From the NCBI RefSeq assembly GCF_002167005.1, contig NZ_NHTN01000060.1, forward strand, positions 1 through 52,025: a DNA stretch of 52,025 nucleotides. Direction: 5' to 3'. A program made the position numbers and the translations under genes. The stretch is from Indiicoccus explosivorum (GTDB lineage Bacteria; Bacillota; Bacilli; Bacillales_A; Planococcaceae). Shown here piece after piece: positions 16,405-25,037 of the stretch (the first letter of the stretch is position 1; each line of letters begins with the position of its first letter). Under the pieces are notes generated by a model, which was not told the DNA's origin, made no database searches, and saw only the letters and a list, made by a program, of their open reading frames with translations.

Positions 16405-18153
16405 TTATTTCAATGTGAATTGGCTGTTGAGCCGGTCGAGCGTTTCCGACATTTCGTGCAGCTCCCGGACTTGGTCCTGGGTCAGATACGACAGGGAATT
16501 CATCTGCTGTGAAGACGCCGTCACCTGTTCGATGCCGGCCGCGTTCTCTTCGGATACAGCCGCGATTTCCGACAGCGCCGCTTTCATGTGGTCCTGCTTT
16601 CCGAGCACGTGCTGCAGCTGATCGGACATGGAGGCGATCAGTCCGTTCATCGATCCGATCTCGGACGAGATATCGCCGAACGCTTCCCCCGTATCCCGGA
16701 GGCTGTCTTTCCCTTTCACGACATCCTCAAGGCCGTTTTCCAGGAACTCGGCCATTTCAGCGGATGTCAGTTTGACGTTGCTGACGATCCGGTTGATGTC
16801 CTGGACAGATGTCGAGACCTGCTCCGCCAGCTTCCGGACCTCATCGGCCACGACTGCGAACCCCTTGCCCGCTTCTCCCGCCCGCGCCGCTTCGATCGCC
16901 GCGTTCAGTGCGAGGAGGTTCGTCTGGCTCGCCACGTCGCTGATGAATGAAACAAGCGACGTCACTTCTCCGGTCTTCGTTTCCAGCTCGCGGACTTTCG
17001 CCACGCCGCCTTCCACCATCTCGTAGATGCCGTCCATGTTCCGCCGGGAATGCGCCATCAGCTCCGTTCCTTTATGCGTGCGTTCGTTGATGACGGCAGC
17101 CGATTCCGCCGCTGTCCGGCCCTGTTCCGCCGTTTTGGCGATCAGTTCCGAGAAGCCGGTCATATCCTCCGATATATCGACCGCCGAGCCCGCCTGCAGT
17201 TCGATAGCCGCCGCCATTTCCTCCATCGTAGCGGAAATCTGTTCGGCCGCTTCCTTCACTTGTGCAGAAGTCTCATGGAGGCTGCCGCTCTGCGTCCGCA
17301 CGGATGCCGAGCTGTCCTGGATGCCCGTGATCATGCCTTCGAGTGTCGACACCATTTTCAGCACCGATTCATTCAGGACGCCGATTTCATCCTGCGTCTT
17401 CACGTCGAGGCCGGCGATGTGCGCTTTCGCTTCCTTCAGGTTGCCGCCGGCAATGGATTTTGTCGCTTCGTTGATGCGGGTCAGCGGGTTCAGTTTCCGG
17501 CCGAGGAAATAGTAGACCGCCGAAAGGATCAGCGCAAAGACGACGAGCGCGCCGGCAATCAGAATGGGCAGTGAACTTTCCAGCACATCCGCCGAGATTT
17601 TGCTGACGATATCCGCGCCCATATCGATGCCGACGATGCCGATGACAGTGCCGCTGTCATCCGTGATCGGCGCGAAGGCGGACATGTAATTGCCGAACTC
17701 GGGGTCTTCCACGATATCCGTGCTCGATGTGCCGCCGGCCAGCGCCCCTTCGACGTCCTCGAATTTCGTTGCCGTCGTCGGTTCGCCGACCGCTACCGCT
17801 TCTTCCGCTGTCGGCATGCCGTCAACGATGATTTCCAGCCCATCGCCGTCCGTCACTTGCAATGTATAGACGTACATCGCGCCGATTTTTTCACGGTAAT
17901 CGTTCAGCGCGATGCGCATTTCTTCATATGTCTCATTTTTCGTCGGATTTTCCATGAATTCCGCATACAGCGCCGGATCGATGCTGTCCGCCACGCGCTG
18001 TGCATGCAGGATCGCCGTTTCCTTGATCGTGTTGTCGATCGCCATCTTCGAATTGAAAAACATGAACGCACCGACGAACACGAACAGGCCCGTGATCAAA
18101 ATGAAAATCAAAAAGGTCAATGATTTTTTGAGTGACTGTTTCCTCTGTCTCAA
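16405..18153 (-). CDS. Methyl-accepting chemotaxis protein
   Basis: 582-aa chemoreceptor. TM1 about 13-33, an extracellular sensor domain about 35-190 that looks Cache-like (ending [12 protein letters not shown]), TM2 about 194-217, HAMP about 218-272, then the signalling domain with the hairpin tip [20 protein letters not shown] and [17 protein letters not shown]. It would pass ligand binding to CheA/CheW. The ligand is not predictable. TTG start with AGGGGGA eight bases upstream. It stands alone, with no che genes nearby. Confidence 0.94.
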   Translation of the reverse strand: MRQRKQSLKKSLTFLIFILITGLFVFVGAFMFFNSKMAIDNTIKETAILHAQRVADSIDPALYAEFMENPTKNETYEEMRIALNDYREKIGAMYVYTLQVTDGDGLEIIVDGMPTAEEAVAVGEPTTATKFEDVEGALAGGTSSTDIVEDPEFGNYMSAFAPITDDSGTVIGIVGIDMGADIVSKISADVLESSLPILIAGALVVFALILSAVYYFLGRKLNPLTRINEATKSIAGGNLKEAKAHIAGLDVKTQDEIGVLNESVLKMVSTLEGMITGIQDSSASVRTQSGSLHETSAQVKEAAEQISATMEEMAAAIELQAGSAVDISEDMTGFSELIAKTAEQGRTAAESAAVINERTHKGTELMAHSRRNMDGIYEMVEGGVAKVRELETKTGEVTSLVSFISDVASQTNLLALNAAIEAARAGEAGKGFAVVADEVRKLAEQVSTSVQDINRIVSNVKLTSAEMAEFLENGLEDVVKGKDSLRDTGEAFGDISSEIGSMNGLIASMSDQLQHVLGKQDHMKAALSEIAAVSEENAAGIEQVTASSQQMNSLSYLTQDQVRELHEMSETLDRLNSQFTLK

Positions 18154-18261
18154 TGTCTGGTTCCCCCTAAATAGTCTCAGGGGTTACATCGGCTGATCCG
18201 CCGGAATATTTAGCGGGGCAGTTGATGATTGGAGGGGATTTCATCGGGGTACTTCCAAAAT

Positions 18262-18291
18262 AAAAAACGCCATGAGCAAAGCAATCATGGC
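18262..18291 (-). terminator. Terminator of HAD phosphatase gene
   Basis: GCCATGA / TCATGGC stem with a 9-nt loop. The A-run on the left gives TTTTTT on the minus strand. Confidence 0.82.
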
Positions 18292-18320
18292 ACAACGGAG
18301 TTATACGTTTTCCCTTTCTT

Positions 18321-19034
18321 TCAAAAAGCCTTTCCATTCCGGGCAGCGGCTCTGTCAAGAGTTCGCTTTTTAGCGACCGGCGAGTCTTCAATAAGCTTGA
18401 TTACGTCACTAAGACTTTTCTCTCCCATTGAGTTCAGCCGTAACGCATAGTCTTCAAAGGGCAATCCCGCTGTAACGGTACTCGGCACAATGACACATTG
18501 GAGACCAGCCGCCACCGCTGCCCGGCAGCCGTTTAAGGAGTCCTCGAACGCTACCGCCTGTTCCGGACGGACATCCAGCGCTTCAACCGCTTTTACATAC
18601 AAATCCGGTGCCGGTTTTACTCTGTGGACATCCTCTTTTGTAACGATTGCCTCAAAATATGAAATCAACTCGAGTTCAGCCAGATAGCGGGTCACCCAAC
18701 CCCGTGAAGAACTTGTTGCCAGTGCAATCCGATATCCGAGCCGCTTCGCTTCCGCCAAATACCCAGTCACCCCTTCACGTGCGAGAGGCTCTTTCATCTT
18801 TTTATCAACAATTTGGGCGGCCTGCGCTTCAATCTCTTCAAACCTGCACAGTCCACCGGTCAGTTCCCGGAAGATCTTCCTGAGCACGTCATCACTTGTA
18901 CCGACACATTCTGCAAACCGGGCGAGCGGCAGATCCGCTCCGTATGAAGCAAGTGTTTCCCGGTATGCTTCATACCACGCCACTTCCGTATCGATGATCA
19001 GTCCATCAAAATCGAATACCACTGCTTCTATCAT
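18321..19034 (-). CDS. HAD-family hydrolase (beta-phosphoglucomutase/YhcW-like)
   Basis: 237-aa HAD subfamily IA protein. Motif I is FDFDGLIIDTE (D8, D10), motif II ALATSSSRGW, motif III with Lys in VKPAPDLY, motif IV AFEDSLNG. An alpha-helical C1 cap spans about 17-85. Probably a phosphatase or phosphomutase on a small phosphorylated metabolite, cytoplasmic. The tail beyond about residue 215 (SPVAKKRTLDRAAARNGKAF) is longer than usual. Confidence 0.85.
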   Translation of the reverse strand: MIEAVVFDFDGLIIDTEVAWYEAYRETLASYGADLPLARFAECVGTSDDVLRKIFRELTGGLCRFEEIEAQAAQIVDKKMKEPLAREGVTGYLAEAKRLGYRIALATSSSRGWVTRYLAELELISYFEAIVTKEDVHRVKPAPDLYVKAVEALDVRPEQAVAFEDSLNGCRAAVAAGLQCVIVPSTVTAGLPFEDYALRLNSMGEKSLSDVIKLIEDSPVAKKRTLDRAAARNGKAF

Positions 19035-19106
19035 TTGCCACCCACTCTCCTATCCCTGATGAAAGACGCGCATCGGCAAATGGAAGTTGCATCATCCGCG
19101 CAGGAG

Positions 19107-19306
19107 TCAGCTCTCTTCATCGACATCTCGTAACATGCGGTACCAGCTTAGTCCATCCCCACTAGCTTTGATGGAAGCAACCGTTTTTTCATCTTTTGGA
19201 CTGACTTCATTGCGTCCCCTTGTTTTACAACGATTTGAAGACCGATCTTTTCATCATTGGATCTGAACAAAACATCAGGAACGTGTGGCTCAACCCATAA
19301 CGGCAT
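19107..19306 (-). pseudogene. Decayed gene fragment with a frameshift
   Basis: From ATG 19306 on the minus strand the frame reads MPLWVEPHVPDVLFRSNDEK, IGLQIVV. After one missing base near GTAAAACAAGG it continues in another frame as NEVSPKDEKTVASIKASGDG, LSWYRMLRDVDEES and stops at 19107. The length (200 nt) is one short of a whole number of codons. The joined protein looks like a plausible domain, but I do not recognise the family, and its N-terminus may also be truncated. Confidence 0.4.
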
Positions 19307-19330
19307 TATATACTTTCGTCAGCCTTAAAA

Positions 19331-19354
19331 AGAGGGTCGGCTCTGCCGCCCTCT
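19331..19354 (-). terminator. Terminator of the SDR cluster
   Basis: On the minus strand AGAGGG-CGGC-aga-GCCG-a-CCCTCT followed by TTTT, just after the last SDR gene. Confidence 0.85.
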
Positions 19355-19368
19355 TCATAAAAACCGCT

Positions 19369-20274
19369 TCACTTATCTTCTTCCTCCATCATTTCCCGGA
19401 TTCCGCCTGAAACGCCGGTCCCTTCCACCATCGGCTCATGCAGCGCACCGGAAGTCGGACCGGCAGGCGGCGCCCGTTCGATCAGCTGCTGGATGTATTT
19501 CGCGTTCAGTGTTTCTGTCGATTTCGGCAGGAACCGGTGTGACAGGATCGCCCCTTCCACTTTCGTCTCCACTTCCACGCTCTTCTGCGGCTTATCGATG
19601 AGTCCGATCAAGGCGTCGACCACCACTTCCGGCCCGTCCATCGGCTTCAGCTGTGCCCGGTGGCCCGTATAGTTGCCGGTATGAATAAACCACGGCGTAT
19701 CGGTCGCCCACGGATGGATCGTGCATACATGGATGTCGTCATAGCCTTCAAGCGCGACCTCTTCATGCAGCGCTTCCGTCAGTCCGGTCACCGCGAATTT
19801 TGTCGCGCTGTATGGCATATAATACGGAAACGGGATTTTGCTGGCGATCGATCCGGTGTTGATCAGCGTTCCGTATCCCTGTTCCTTGAACTGCCGGAGA
19901 GCGAAATGGCTGCCGATCACCATACCGAACACATTGATTTCAACGACCCGGCGCATATCTTCTGCCGGCACTTCGGTGTAAGGGCCGATCAGCCCGATTG
20001 CCGCGTTGTTGATCCAGACGTCGATTTTGCCGAACTTGTCCATGGCCGTGTCATAAAGCCGCTGCACGTCTTCTTCCCGGCTGACGTCCGCTGTCACGGC
20101 AACTGCATCCGGACCGAGCGCGGCCGCCATCTCTTCGATCACTTCCGTCCGCCGGGCGGCGAAGACAACGTTTGCCCCTACTTGTGCCAGCTGTTCCGTC
20201 ACTCCCCGGCCGATACCGCTCGAAGCGCCGGCGATGACGACGGTCAGCCCCTCGCGAGATTTTTTGTCTGCCAT
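19369..20274 (-). CDS. SDR family oxidoreductase, paralogue 3 of 3
   Basis: 301-aa classical short-chain dehydrogenase. The Rossmann cofactor loop is GASSGIGRG and an arginine pair follows strand 2 (AARRTEV), suggesting NADP(H). The NNAA motif and the catalytic YSATK are present. The C-terminus after the fold (about 255-301) carries the tail APPAGPTSGALHEP...EGTGVSGG, also present in the two upstream paralogues. GGAGG precedes the ATG. The substrate is unknown. Confidence 0.9.
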   Translation of the reverse strand: MADKKSREGLTVVIAGASSGIGRGVTEQLAQVGANVVFAARRTEVIEEMAAALGPDAVAVTADVSREEDVQRLYDTAMDKFGKIDVWINNAAIGLIGPYTEVPAEDMRRVVEINVFGMVIGSHFALRQFKEQGYGTLINTGSIASKIPFPYYMPYSATKFAVTGLTEALHEEVALEGYDDIHVCTIHPWATDTPWFIHTGNYTGHRAQLKPMDGPEVVVDALIGLIDKPQKSVEVETKVEGAILSHRFLPKSTETLNAKYIQQLIERAPPAGPTSGALHEPMVEGTGVSGGIREMMEEEDK

Positions 20275-20288
20275 CCTGCTGCCTCCTT

Positions 20289-21209
20289 CTATTCGTTCTT
20301 CTTGCCCGCGTCATCCTTCCGCTTCTTGTCCCGGCTGTCGCCGTAAACGCCTGTGCCTTCTGCAGAAGGCTCATGAAGGCTGCCGGATGTGTGTTCCGCA
20401 GGCGGCGCCGCCTGGATCATGTCCCAAAGGATCCGGCCGGTCATTCTGTCGGTGAAACCCGGAATAAGACTGTGGCCGGCGACCGCCCCTTTCGATTTGA
20501 TTCCGACTTCCACGTCCCCCTCCGGGCCGTCAATAAACCCGATCACAGCATCGATCACAGACTTCGGGTCGTCCATCGGCCATACATCGATCTCATGTCC
20601 GGTGTAATTCCCCGTGTGCACGGTCCACGGCGTATCCGCAGCCCATGGGTGGACCAGACCGATATGGATTCCGTCGTACCCTTCCAGTTTCATCTCCTGC
20701 CGGAGTCCCGCAGTCAGCCCGTCGATTCCGCGTTTCGTCGCGCTGTAGACAGCGCCGAACGGCAGCGGCACCCGGCTGACGAAGGAAGACATGTTGATGA
20801 GCGTGCCGCTTCCCTTCTCTTTAAAATGGCGAAGCGCGCAGCGGCTTCCGATCATCATGCCAATGAGGTTCGTCTCCACCATCCGGGTCTGATCGCGGAG
20901 CGGGATGTCAGTGAATGACCCGAGCGCGCCAAGGCCGGCATTATTGACCCACACATCAACCCGTCCGAATTCGGCGGCAGCCGCTTCCATCAGATGCTCC
21001 ACTTCCTTTTCCTGACTGACATCGGTCGTCACGGCCAGCGCGGTCGGCCCGATTTCCGCGGCCATTTTCCCAATCAGCTGCGTCCGCCTCGCAGCCAGCA
21101 CGACGTTCGCCCCTTCTTCCGCGAGCTGCAAAGCGATTCCTTTCCCGAATCCGCTCGACGCACCGGTGATGACGGCTGTCAGTCCGGTCCGAAAACTGCT
21201 GTTTGACAT
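20289..21209 (-). CDS. SDR family oxidoreductase, paralogue 2 of 3
   Basis: 306 aa. Motifs GASSGFGKG, AARRTQL, NNAG and YSATK, with a serine-containing NMSSF strand before the Tyr. Shares a HPWAADTPWTVHTGNYTGHE-type substrate-loop region and the TSGSLHEPSAEGTGVYGD tail with its neighbours. The extreme C-terminus is very lysine-rich (KKRKDDAGKKNE). Only 14 bp separate it from paralogue 3, consistent with an operon. GGAGGGG upstream of the ATG. Confidence 0.9.
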   Translation of the reverse strand: MSNSSFRTGLTAVITGASSGFGKGIALQLAEEGANVVLAARRTQLIGKMAAEIGPTALAVTTDVSQEKEVEHLMEAAAAEFGRVDVWVNNAGLGALGSFTDIPLRDQTRMVETNLIGMMIGSRCALRHFKEKGSGTLINMSSFVSRVPLPFGAVYSATKRGIDGLTAGLRQEMKLEGYDGIHIGLVHPWAADTPWTVHTGNYTGHEIDVWPMDDPKSVIDAVIGFIDGPEGDVEVGIKSKGAVAGHSLIPGFTDRMTGRILWDMIQAAPPAEHTSGSLHEPSAEGTGVYGDSRDKKRKDDAGKKNE

Positions 21210-21226
21210 GACGTGCCCCTCCAGTC

Positions 21227-22138
21227 TTATTCCTGCCGCTTTTCCCGGTTCATCCGTTCCCGATTGCCGCCGGAAACCCCTGTCCCTTCCGCCACCGGTT
21301 CATGCAGGTTGCCGGACGTGTGGGCTGCCGGCGGGGCGTCCTGCTCCATTTCCAGCATGTTTTTACCGGTGAGTTTTGCGGTCAGACCCGGCATCAGGCT
21401 GCCGCCCACGGTAACGCCTTCCACTTTTGTGCCGACTTCCACGCTTTCTTCCGGGTCATCGATCAGCCCGATGATCGCTTCAACGACTTTTTCCGGATCA
21501 TCCATCGGTCCCATGCTGATTTCATGTCCGGTATAGTTGGCGGCATGCGCGGTCCACGGCGTATCCGTGAGCCACGGGTGCACCATGCAGATGCGGATGC
21601 CTTCTTGCTTTTCCAGTTTCATTTCCTGAAACAGTCCGGCTGTCAGCCCGGCGATCGCCTGCTTCGATCCGGTGTAAGCGGCCGCGAACGGGATGGCGGT
21701 CTTGCTGGCGAACGAGACGACGTTGATGAGCGTGCCGTACCCCTGTTCCTTGAACTGCCGGAGCGCGAGGCGGCTTCCGTACATTTCTCCCAAGAGATTC
21801 GTTTCAAACGTGCGGAGGTGATCGCGCAGCGGCGCTTCCGTGAAGGAGCCGAACACGCCGGCTCCGGCGTTGTTGATCCACACATCGATCTTCCCGAAGG
21901 CGGCGATGGTTTTATTGAACAAATCCTCCATGTCCTGTTCTTTGCTGACATCTGTGGTGACGGCAAGCGCGTTCGGCCCGAACCTTTGCGCCAGCTTGTC
22001 GATCACATCCGTCCGGCGTGCCGCGAGGACGACGTTCGCCCCTTGCGCCGCCAGCATTTCTGCAGTGCCCCGGCCGATGCCGCTCGATGCTCCGGTGATG
22101 ACGGCGGTCAGGCCGCTTCGTGGCAGATCATTTCCCAT
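21227..22138 (-). CDS. SDR family oxidoreductase, paralogue 1 of 3
   Basis: 303 aa. Motifs GASSGIGRG, AARRTDV, NNAG and YTGSK (Tyr and Lys conserved, Ser-Ala replaced). The same substrate-loop block (HPWLTDTPWTAHAANYTGHE) and the TSGNLHEPVAEGTGVSGGNR tail as the two downstream copies. First gene of the cluster; AAAGGGG precedes the ATG. The three copies probably arose by tandem duplication. Confidence 0.9.
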   Translation of the reverse strand: MGNDLPRSGLTAVITGASSGIGRGTAEMLAAQGANVVLAARRTDVIDKLAQRFGPNALAVTTDVSKEQDMEDLFNKTIAAFGKIDVWINNAGAGVFGSFTEAPLRDHLRTFETNLLGEMYGSRLALRQFKEQGYGTLINVVSFASKTAIPFAAAYTGSKQAIAGLTAGLFQEMKLEKQEGIRICMVHPWLTDTPWTAHAANYTGHEISMGPMDDPEKVVEAIIGLIDDPEESVEVGTKVEGVTVGGSLMPGLTAKLTGKNMLEMEQDAPPAAHTSGNLHEPVAEGTGVSGGNRERMNREKRQE

Positions 22139-22213
22139 AAGTGCGAAGCCCCTTTCATGCAGGTAAGTTATACTTTATGTACCCGAATCCGCCGCCGATA
22201 TCCCGGAATAAAA

Positions 22214-22242
22214 AATGAAAAAAGCCGCCTTCATCAGGCAGC
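22214..22242 (-). terminator. Terminator of the lysE-macro operon
   Basis: On the minus strand GCTGCCT-gatga-AGGCGGC (one G-T pair), then TTTTTTC. It separates this operon from the SDR cluster. Confidence 0.75.
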
Positions 22243-22270
22243 CGCTTCCGTGAACCTATACTTTTCGTTT

Positions 22271-22822
22271 TCAGTCATTCCCGATTTTTTTCAGGGCGTT
22301 TTCGTAAACCAGATAGTCCTTTTCCGAGAACAGTGTCATCACTACGTTGCCGAAATCGCGGGTTTCCAGAAAAGCGCTGATCGTCCGGAGAGCGGTGTCA
22401 GCCGCCAGCTCGATCGGAAAACGGTAAATGCCGGTCGAGATGGACGGGAATGAAATGCTGCGGATTCCGCGGTCGGACGCCAGCTGCAGCGAGTTGCGGT
22501 AGCAGTCGGCAAGCTGCTCCTTCTTCCCCTCTTTTCCGCTCCAGACGGGCCCGACCGTGTGGATCACAAAATTCGCCGGCAGCCGGTATCCTTCCGTGAT
22601 GACCGCTTTTCCGGTCGGCAGCTTTTCGCCTCCGAGCTGCTCCCGGCGGATGTTTTTGCATTCTTCAAGCAGTCCGGGGCCCGCAGCCCGGTGAATGGCG
22701 CCATCGACGCCGCCTCCGCCGAGCAGCGTGCCGTTCGCGGCATTGACAATCGCTTCCGTCTCCTGCTTCGTAATGTCACCGGTCATCAGTTCGAGTGTGT
22801 TGCCGCTGATTTCCTTTTTCAT
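22271..22822 (-). CDS. Macro-domain protein (O-acetyl-ADP-ribose deacetylase type)
   Basis: 183 aa from ATG 22822, which has GGGAGG upstream. ADP-ribose-binding signatures are clear: GDITKQETEAIVNAAN, LLGGGGVDGAIHRAAG and SISFPSISTGIYRFP. This matches the YmdB/MacroD-type family that hydrolyses O-acetyl-ADP-ribose or mono-ADP-ribosyl groups, in the cytoplasm. Lies 46 bp after the LysE-type exporter gene, probably in one transcript. No ADP-ribosyltransferase or sirtuin partner is in the window. Confidence 0.92.
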   Translation of the reverse strand: MKKEISGNTLELMTGDITKQETEAIVNAANGTLLGGGGVDGAIHRAAGPGLLEECKNIRREQLGGEKLPTGKAVITEGYRLPANFVIHTVGPVWSGKEGKKEQLADCYRNSLQLASDRGIRSISFPSISTGIYRFPIELAADTALRTISAFLETRDFGNVVMTLFSEKDYLVYENALKKIGND

Positions 22823-22868
22823 ATTGCCGCCTCCCTGTCCTGTTTGCAGGAAATGCCTCCGCATTTGC

Positions 22869-23492
22869 TTATTTTTCCCCGAAAGCGATGCTAAGGCCGA
22901 TCAGTGTGAAAAGCGCCCCCTGTACGACGTTCAGTTTCCGGGAAATGGCCGGACTTTTCCGGAGGAAGCGCCCCACTTCTCCCGCAAATACGCTGATCAG
23001 CGAGAAAATGATCAGTGCCTGGATGAGGAAAATGAATCCATAGCCGAGCATCTGGCCGCTCACACTGCCGGCACCGTAGTCGATGAACTGCGGGAACAAG
23101 GCAAGAAAGAACAGTGAAACTTTCGGATTCAGGAGATTCATGATGATGCCCCGTCTGTACAGCGTCCGGTAGTCAAGCATGCGGTCCGTCTTCAATTCGA
23201 AACCGCCCCCGCGCGCCCGGAACGACTGGTAAGCCAGATAAAGCAGATAAGCGGCACCGGCATACTTCACAATCATGAAAGCGGCCGCCGATTGATAGAC
23301 GAGGGCGGAAATGCCCGCCGCCGCGGCTGCGATGTGGACCAGGAGACCGGTGCAGAGACCGAACGCCGTCGCGATTCCCGCCAGTTTATTCTGCGCGATA
23401 CTTTGGCCGAGGACGAACAAGTTGTCCGGACCTGGCATGAGCGTCAGCACCACTGCCGCACCCAAAAACGATAAAGCTGAAACGACCTCCAT
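22869..23492 (-). CDS. LysE/RhtB-family exporter
   Basis: 207-aa six-TM translocator. The family pattern near the N-terminus is VLTLMPGPDNLFVLGQSIAQ, with GIIMNLLNPKVSLFFLALFP in the middle. Members export amino acids such as lysine, threonine or homoserine lactone; the substrate here is unknown. GGGAG precedes the ATG, and an extended -10 promoter lies about 35 bp upstream. Confidence 0.92.
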   Translation of the reverse strand: MEVVSALSFLGAAVVLTLMPGPDNLFVLGQSIAQNKLAGIATAFGLCTGLLVHIAAAAAGISALVYQSAAAFMIVKYAGAAYLLYLAYQSFRARGGGFELKTDRMLDYRTLYRRGIIMNLLNPKVSLFFLALFPQFIDYGAGSVSGQMLGYGFIFLIQALIIFSLISVFAGEVGRFLRKSPAISRKLNVVQGALFTLIGLSIAFGEK

Positions 23493-23525
23493 CTTACCGC
23501 TCCCTTCTCCCTTGATTTTTCCAAC

Positions 23526-23534
23526 ATTATAGCA
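23526..23534 (-). promoter_or_regulatory. Extended -10 promoter of lysE-macro operon
   Basis: On the minus strand TGCTATAAT, a perfect extended -10 (TGnTATAAT). No strong -35 is seen at 16-18 bp. Confidence 0.55.
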
Positions 23535-23621
23535 GAAGAATCCCGGAAAAGGTGCCAGCTTCCGAAAAAAGCCGGTCTGGACTGAATGTCTTTGAAGTGG
23601 GCGTCTTCTCGCCGAAAATGA

Positions 23622-23659
23622 TAAAAAACAGGTACTGCCTTAATGGGAACAGGTACCTG
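23622..23659 (-). terminator. Terminator of the RelBE-type module
   Basis: On the minus strand CAGGTAC ... GTACCTG followed by TTTTTT, with a 17-nt loop, directly after the toxin stop. Confidence 0.75.
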
Positions 23660-23665
23660 CTTTGC

Positions 23666-23929
23666 TTATCCATAAATATCTTTCCGATGTCCGATATCAA
23701 TTATGGTGATAATGATTTTTTCGTCTTCGATCAGAGCCAGGATGCGGTAATCACCGACACGGTAACGCCATTTGCCCTTGTGATTCGCCACCAGAGCTTT
23801 TCCAAACGTCCGCGGATCGCTGGAACCTTGCAGGTTTTTCTCGATCCAGCCAATCAGGAGAGACGACTGGTACCGGTCCATCTTTTTTAATTTCTTCAAA
23901 GCAACATCTGAAAAATGAACATCGTACAT
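23666..23929 (-). CDS. RelE/ParE-family toxin
   Basis: 87-aa protein of the RelE fold: VHFSDVALKKLKKMD at the start, GKWRYRVGDYRILALIEDEKI in the centre and a C-terminal IDIGHRKDIYG. RelE toxins cleave ribosome-bound mRNA and rely on basic and aromatic residues such as those seen here. Six bases follow the antitoxin gene, the standard antitoxin-toxin order. Confidence 0.92.
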   Translation of the reverse strand: MYDVHFSDVALKKLKKMDRYQSSLLIGWIEKNLQGSSDPRTFGKALVANHKGKWRYRVGDYRILALIEDEKIIITIIDIGHRKDIYG

Positions 23930-23935
23930 TTCTCG

Positions 23936-24148
23936 TTATAAGCCCAATTCTTTTTTTACATCATCCAAAGAATGGGTTCTTTCCATACTGGCAAGTGCGC
24001 GATCGAAATTTTCCAGATCAATCTCGTCTTCGATTTTTTCAATGGTGGCGTTCCGCATTAAATCGGAGACGGAGGTCTTCTTCATTTTAGCGTAATCACG
24101 GATGAGTTTGCTGTCACGGTCATTTACACGCAAGGAAATAGTAGCCAT
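23936..24148 (-). CDS. RelB/RHH-type antitoxin
   Basis: 70-aa ribbon-helix-helix protein (MATISLRVNDRDSKLIRDYA) with an acidic C-terminal region (IEDEIDLENFDRALASMER) expected to wrap the toxin. It binds DNA as a dimer and would autoregulate through the 23-bp palindrome just upstream. AAGGAGG precedes the ATG. Confidence 0.9.
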   Translation of the reverse strand: MATISLRVNDRDSKLIRDYAKMKKTSVSDLMRNATIEKIEDEIDLENFDRALASMERTHSLDDVKKELGL

Positions 24149-24168
24149 GGTAAAACCTCCTTCAGTTC

Positions 24169-24191
24169 TTCGTAATACATTGTATTACGAA
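24169..24191. promoter_or_regulatory. Perfect 23-bp palindromic operator of the RelBE-type module
   Basis: TTCGTAATACA, one central base, TGTATTACGAA: 11-bp arms without a mismatch. It lies 20 bp before the antitoxin start and contains the -10 box, so bound antitoxin would block RNA polymerase. Confidence 0.85.
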
Positions 24192-24207
24192 ATTATTTCT
24201 TTGTAAA
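24179..24207 (-). promoter_or_regulatory. SigA-type promoter of the RelBE-type module
   Basis: On the minus strand TTTACA (24207-24202), 17 bp, TACAAT (24184-24179). The -10 lies inside the palindrome. Confidence 0.8.
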
Positions 24208-24313
24208 GTAACCTCTGTCATAGTTGAGTGTTATTGAATGTTTCGGTGTGGGCGACCAAACCGACTTTTCTCAGGCATTGATGCTTTCAAAAAGCCACTT
24301 CCCCCTTAACAGC

Positions 24314-24337
24314 AAAAAGCCTCCCGCTCCGGAAGGC
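24314..24337 (-). terminator. Terminator of the siderophore operon
   Basis: On the minus strand GCCTTCC-ggagc-GGGAGGC followed by TTTTT, beginning at the fhuF-like stop codon. Confidence 0.8.
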
Positions 24338-24338
24338 T

Positions 24339-25037
24339 TCACTTCTTCGGGCACGTCCCGCAGTAAGAACCGCAGCCCGCCCCTTCATAATAAAAACAGC
24401 ATGTTTTTCGTGTGCGCACTTCCCCTTCCGGTTTTTCCCGGTAAAAGGTCTTCAGCGGGTTTCGCCGTTCCCCGAACGCTTCACCCGGCAGCCCGTGGAG
24501 CAGCCACTGGAAGTCGGCGGCTGCCTGGCTGCAGTCCGCCAGTTTCTTTTCATACAGCCAGTAGACGTAAATCGCGATATTCTCCCATAGCACCGGCCGC
24601 GGCACGTTCGCCGCTTCCGAGACAGCCCGGACAATCGGCGCGAGCCCCGCGAACAAATCCCACGTGTAGGCGCGGAATTGGTCGTCGTTGATCCGGTCAG
24701 CCGCTGCCGGTTCAGGCAAGAGCAGCTTCGGAAGCCACTTGCCGTCCTCCTCGGCCGGCACAAGAAAGCCGGTCCGGACCGGAATCAGTTTGTCCGCCGA
24801 TGCGGCAGCGAACAATGCCGGCAACGTCAGTAAATACCCGAGCCGTTTTACAAGCTGCGAACCGGCCACCCGCGCTTCGTCCGTCTGGAGCGCCGGACCG
24901 ACCGTTTCGAGGAATGACCCGAGAAAATCCGGATCCGAAAACCGGCCGAGGGAGATCCGTTCCCCTTCCGCCGCCTCCACGACCCGGAAATCCCGGAGCA
25001 GGACGGACAGGTCCTCAGCCGCTTGCAGCTTCCGCAC
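24339..25037 (-). CDS. FhuF-like siderophore-iron reductase
   Basis: 232-aa protein whose C-terminus [22 protein letters not shown] gives the C-C-x10-C-x2-C ligands of the FhuF [2Fe-2S] centre. FhuF-type proteins reduce Fe3+-siderophores in the cytoplasm to release iron. The GTG start lies inside the ATPase gene (23-bp overlap, different frame), with AAAGGCGG upstream. It is last in a permease-permease-ATPase-reductase operon, matching import followed by iron release. Confidence 0.85.
   Translation of the reverse strand: MRKLQAAEDLSVLLRDFRVVEAAEGERISLGRFSDPDFLGSFLETVGPALQTDEARVAGSQLVKRLGYLLTLPALFAAASADKLIPVRTGFLVPAEEDGKWLPKLLLPEPAAADRINDDQFRAYTWDLFAGLAPIVRAVSEAANVPRPVLWENIAIYVYWLYEKKLADCSQAAADFQWLLHGLPGEAFGERRNPLKTFYREKPEGEVRTRKTCCFYYEGAGCGSYCGTCPKK

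Noticed and set aside
22139-22213. SigB-like promoter before the SDR cluster
   Set aside because: A GGGTAC-like -10 is present, but no GTTTAA-like -35 lies at the required distance.
19369-24148. SDR trio, macro domain, LysE and toxin-antitoxin as one defence island
   Set aside because: Terminators separate the three groups and no effector or sensor of a known defence type links them. Proximity alone is not enough.
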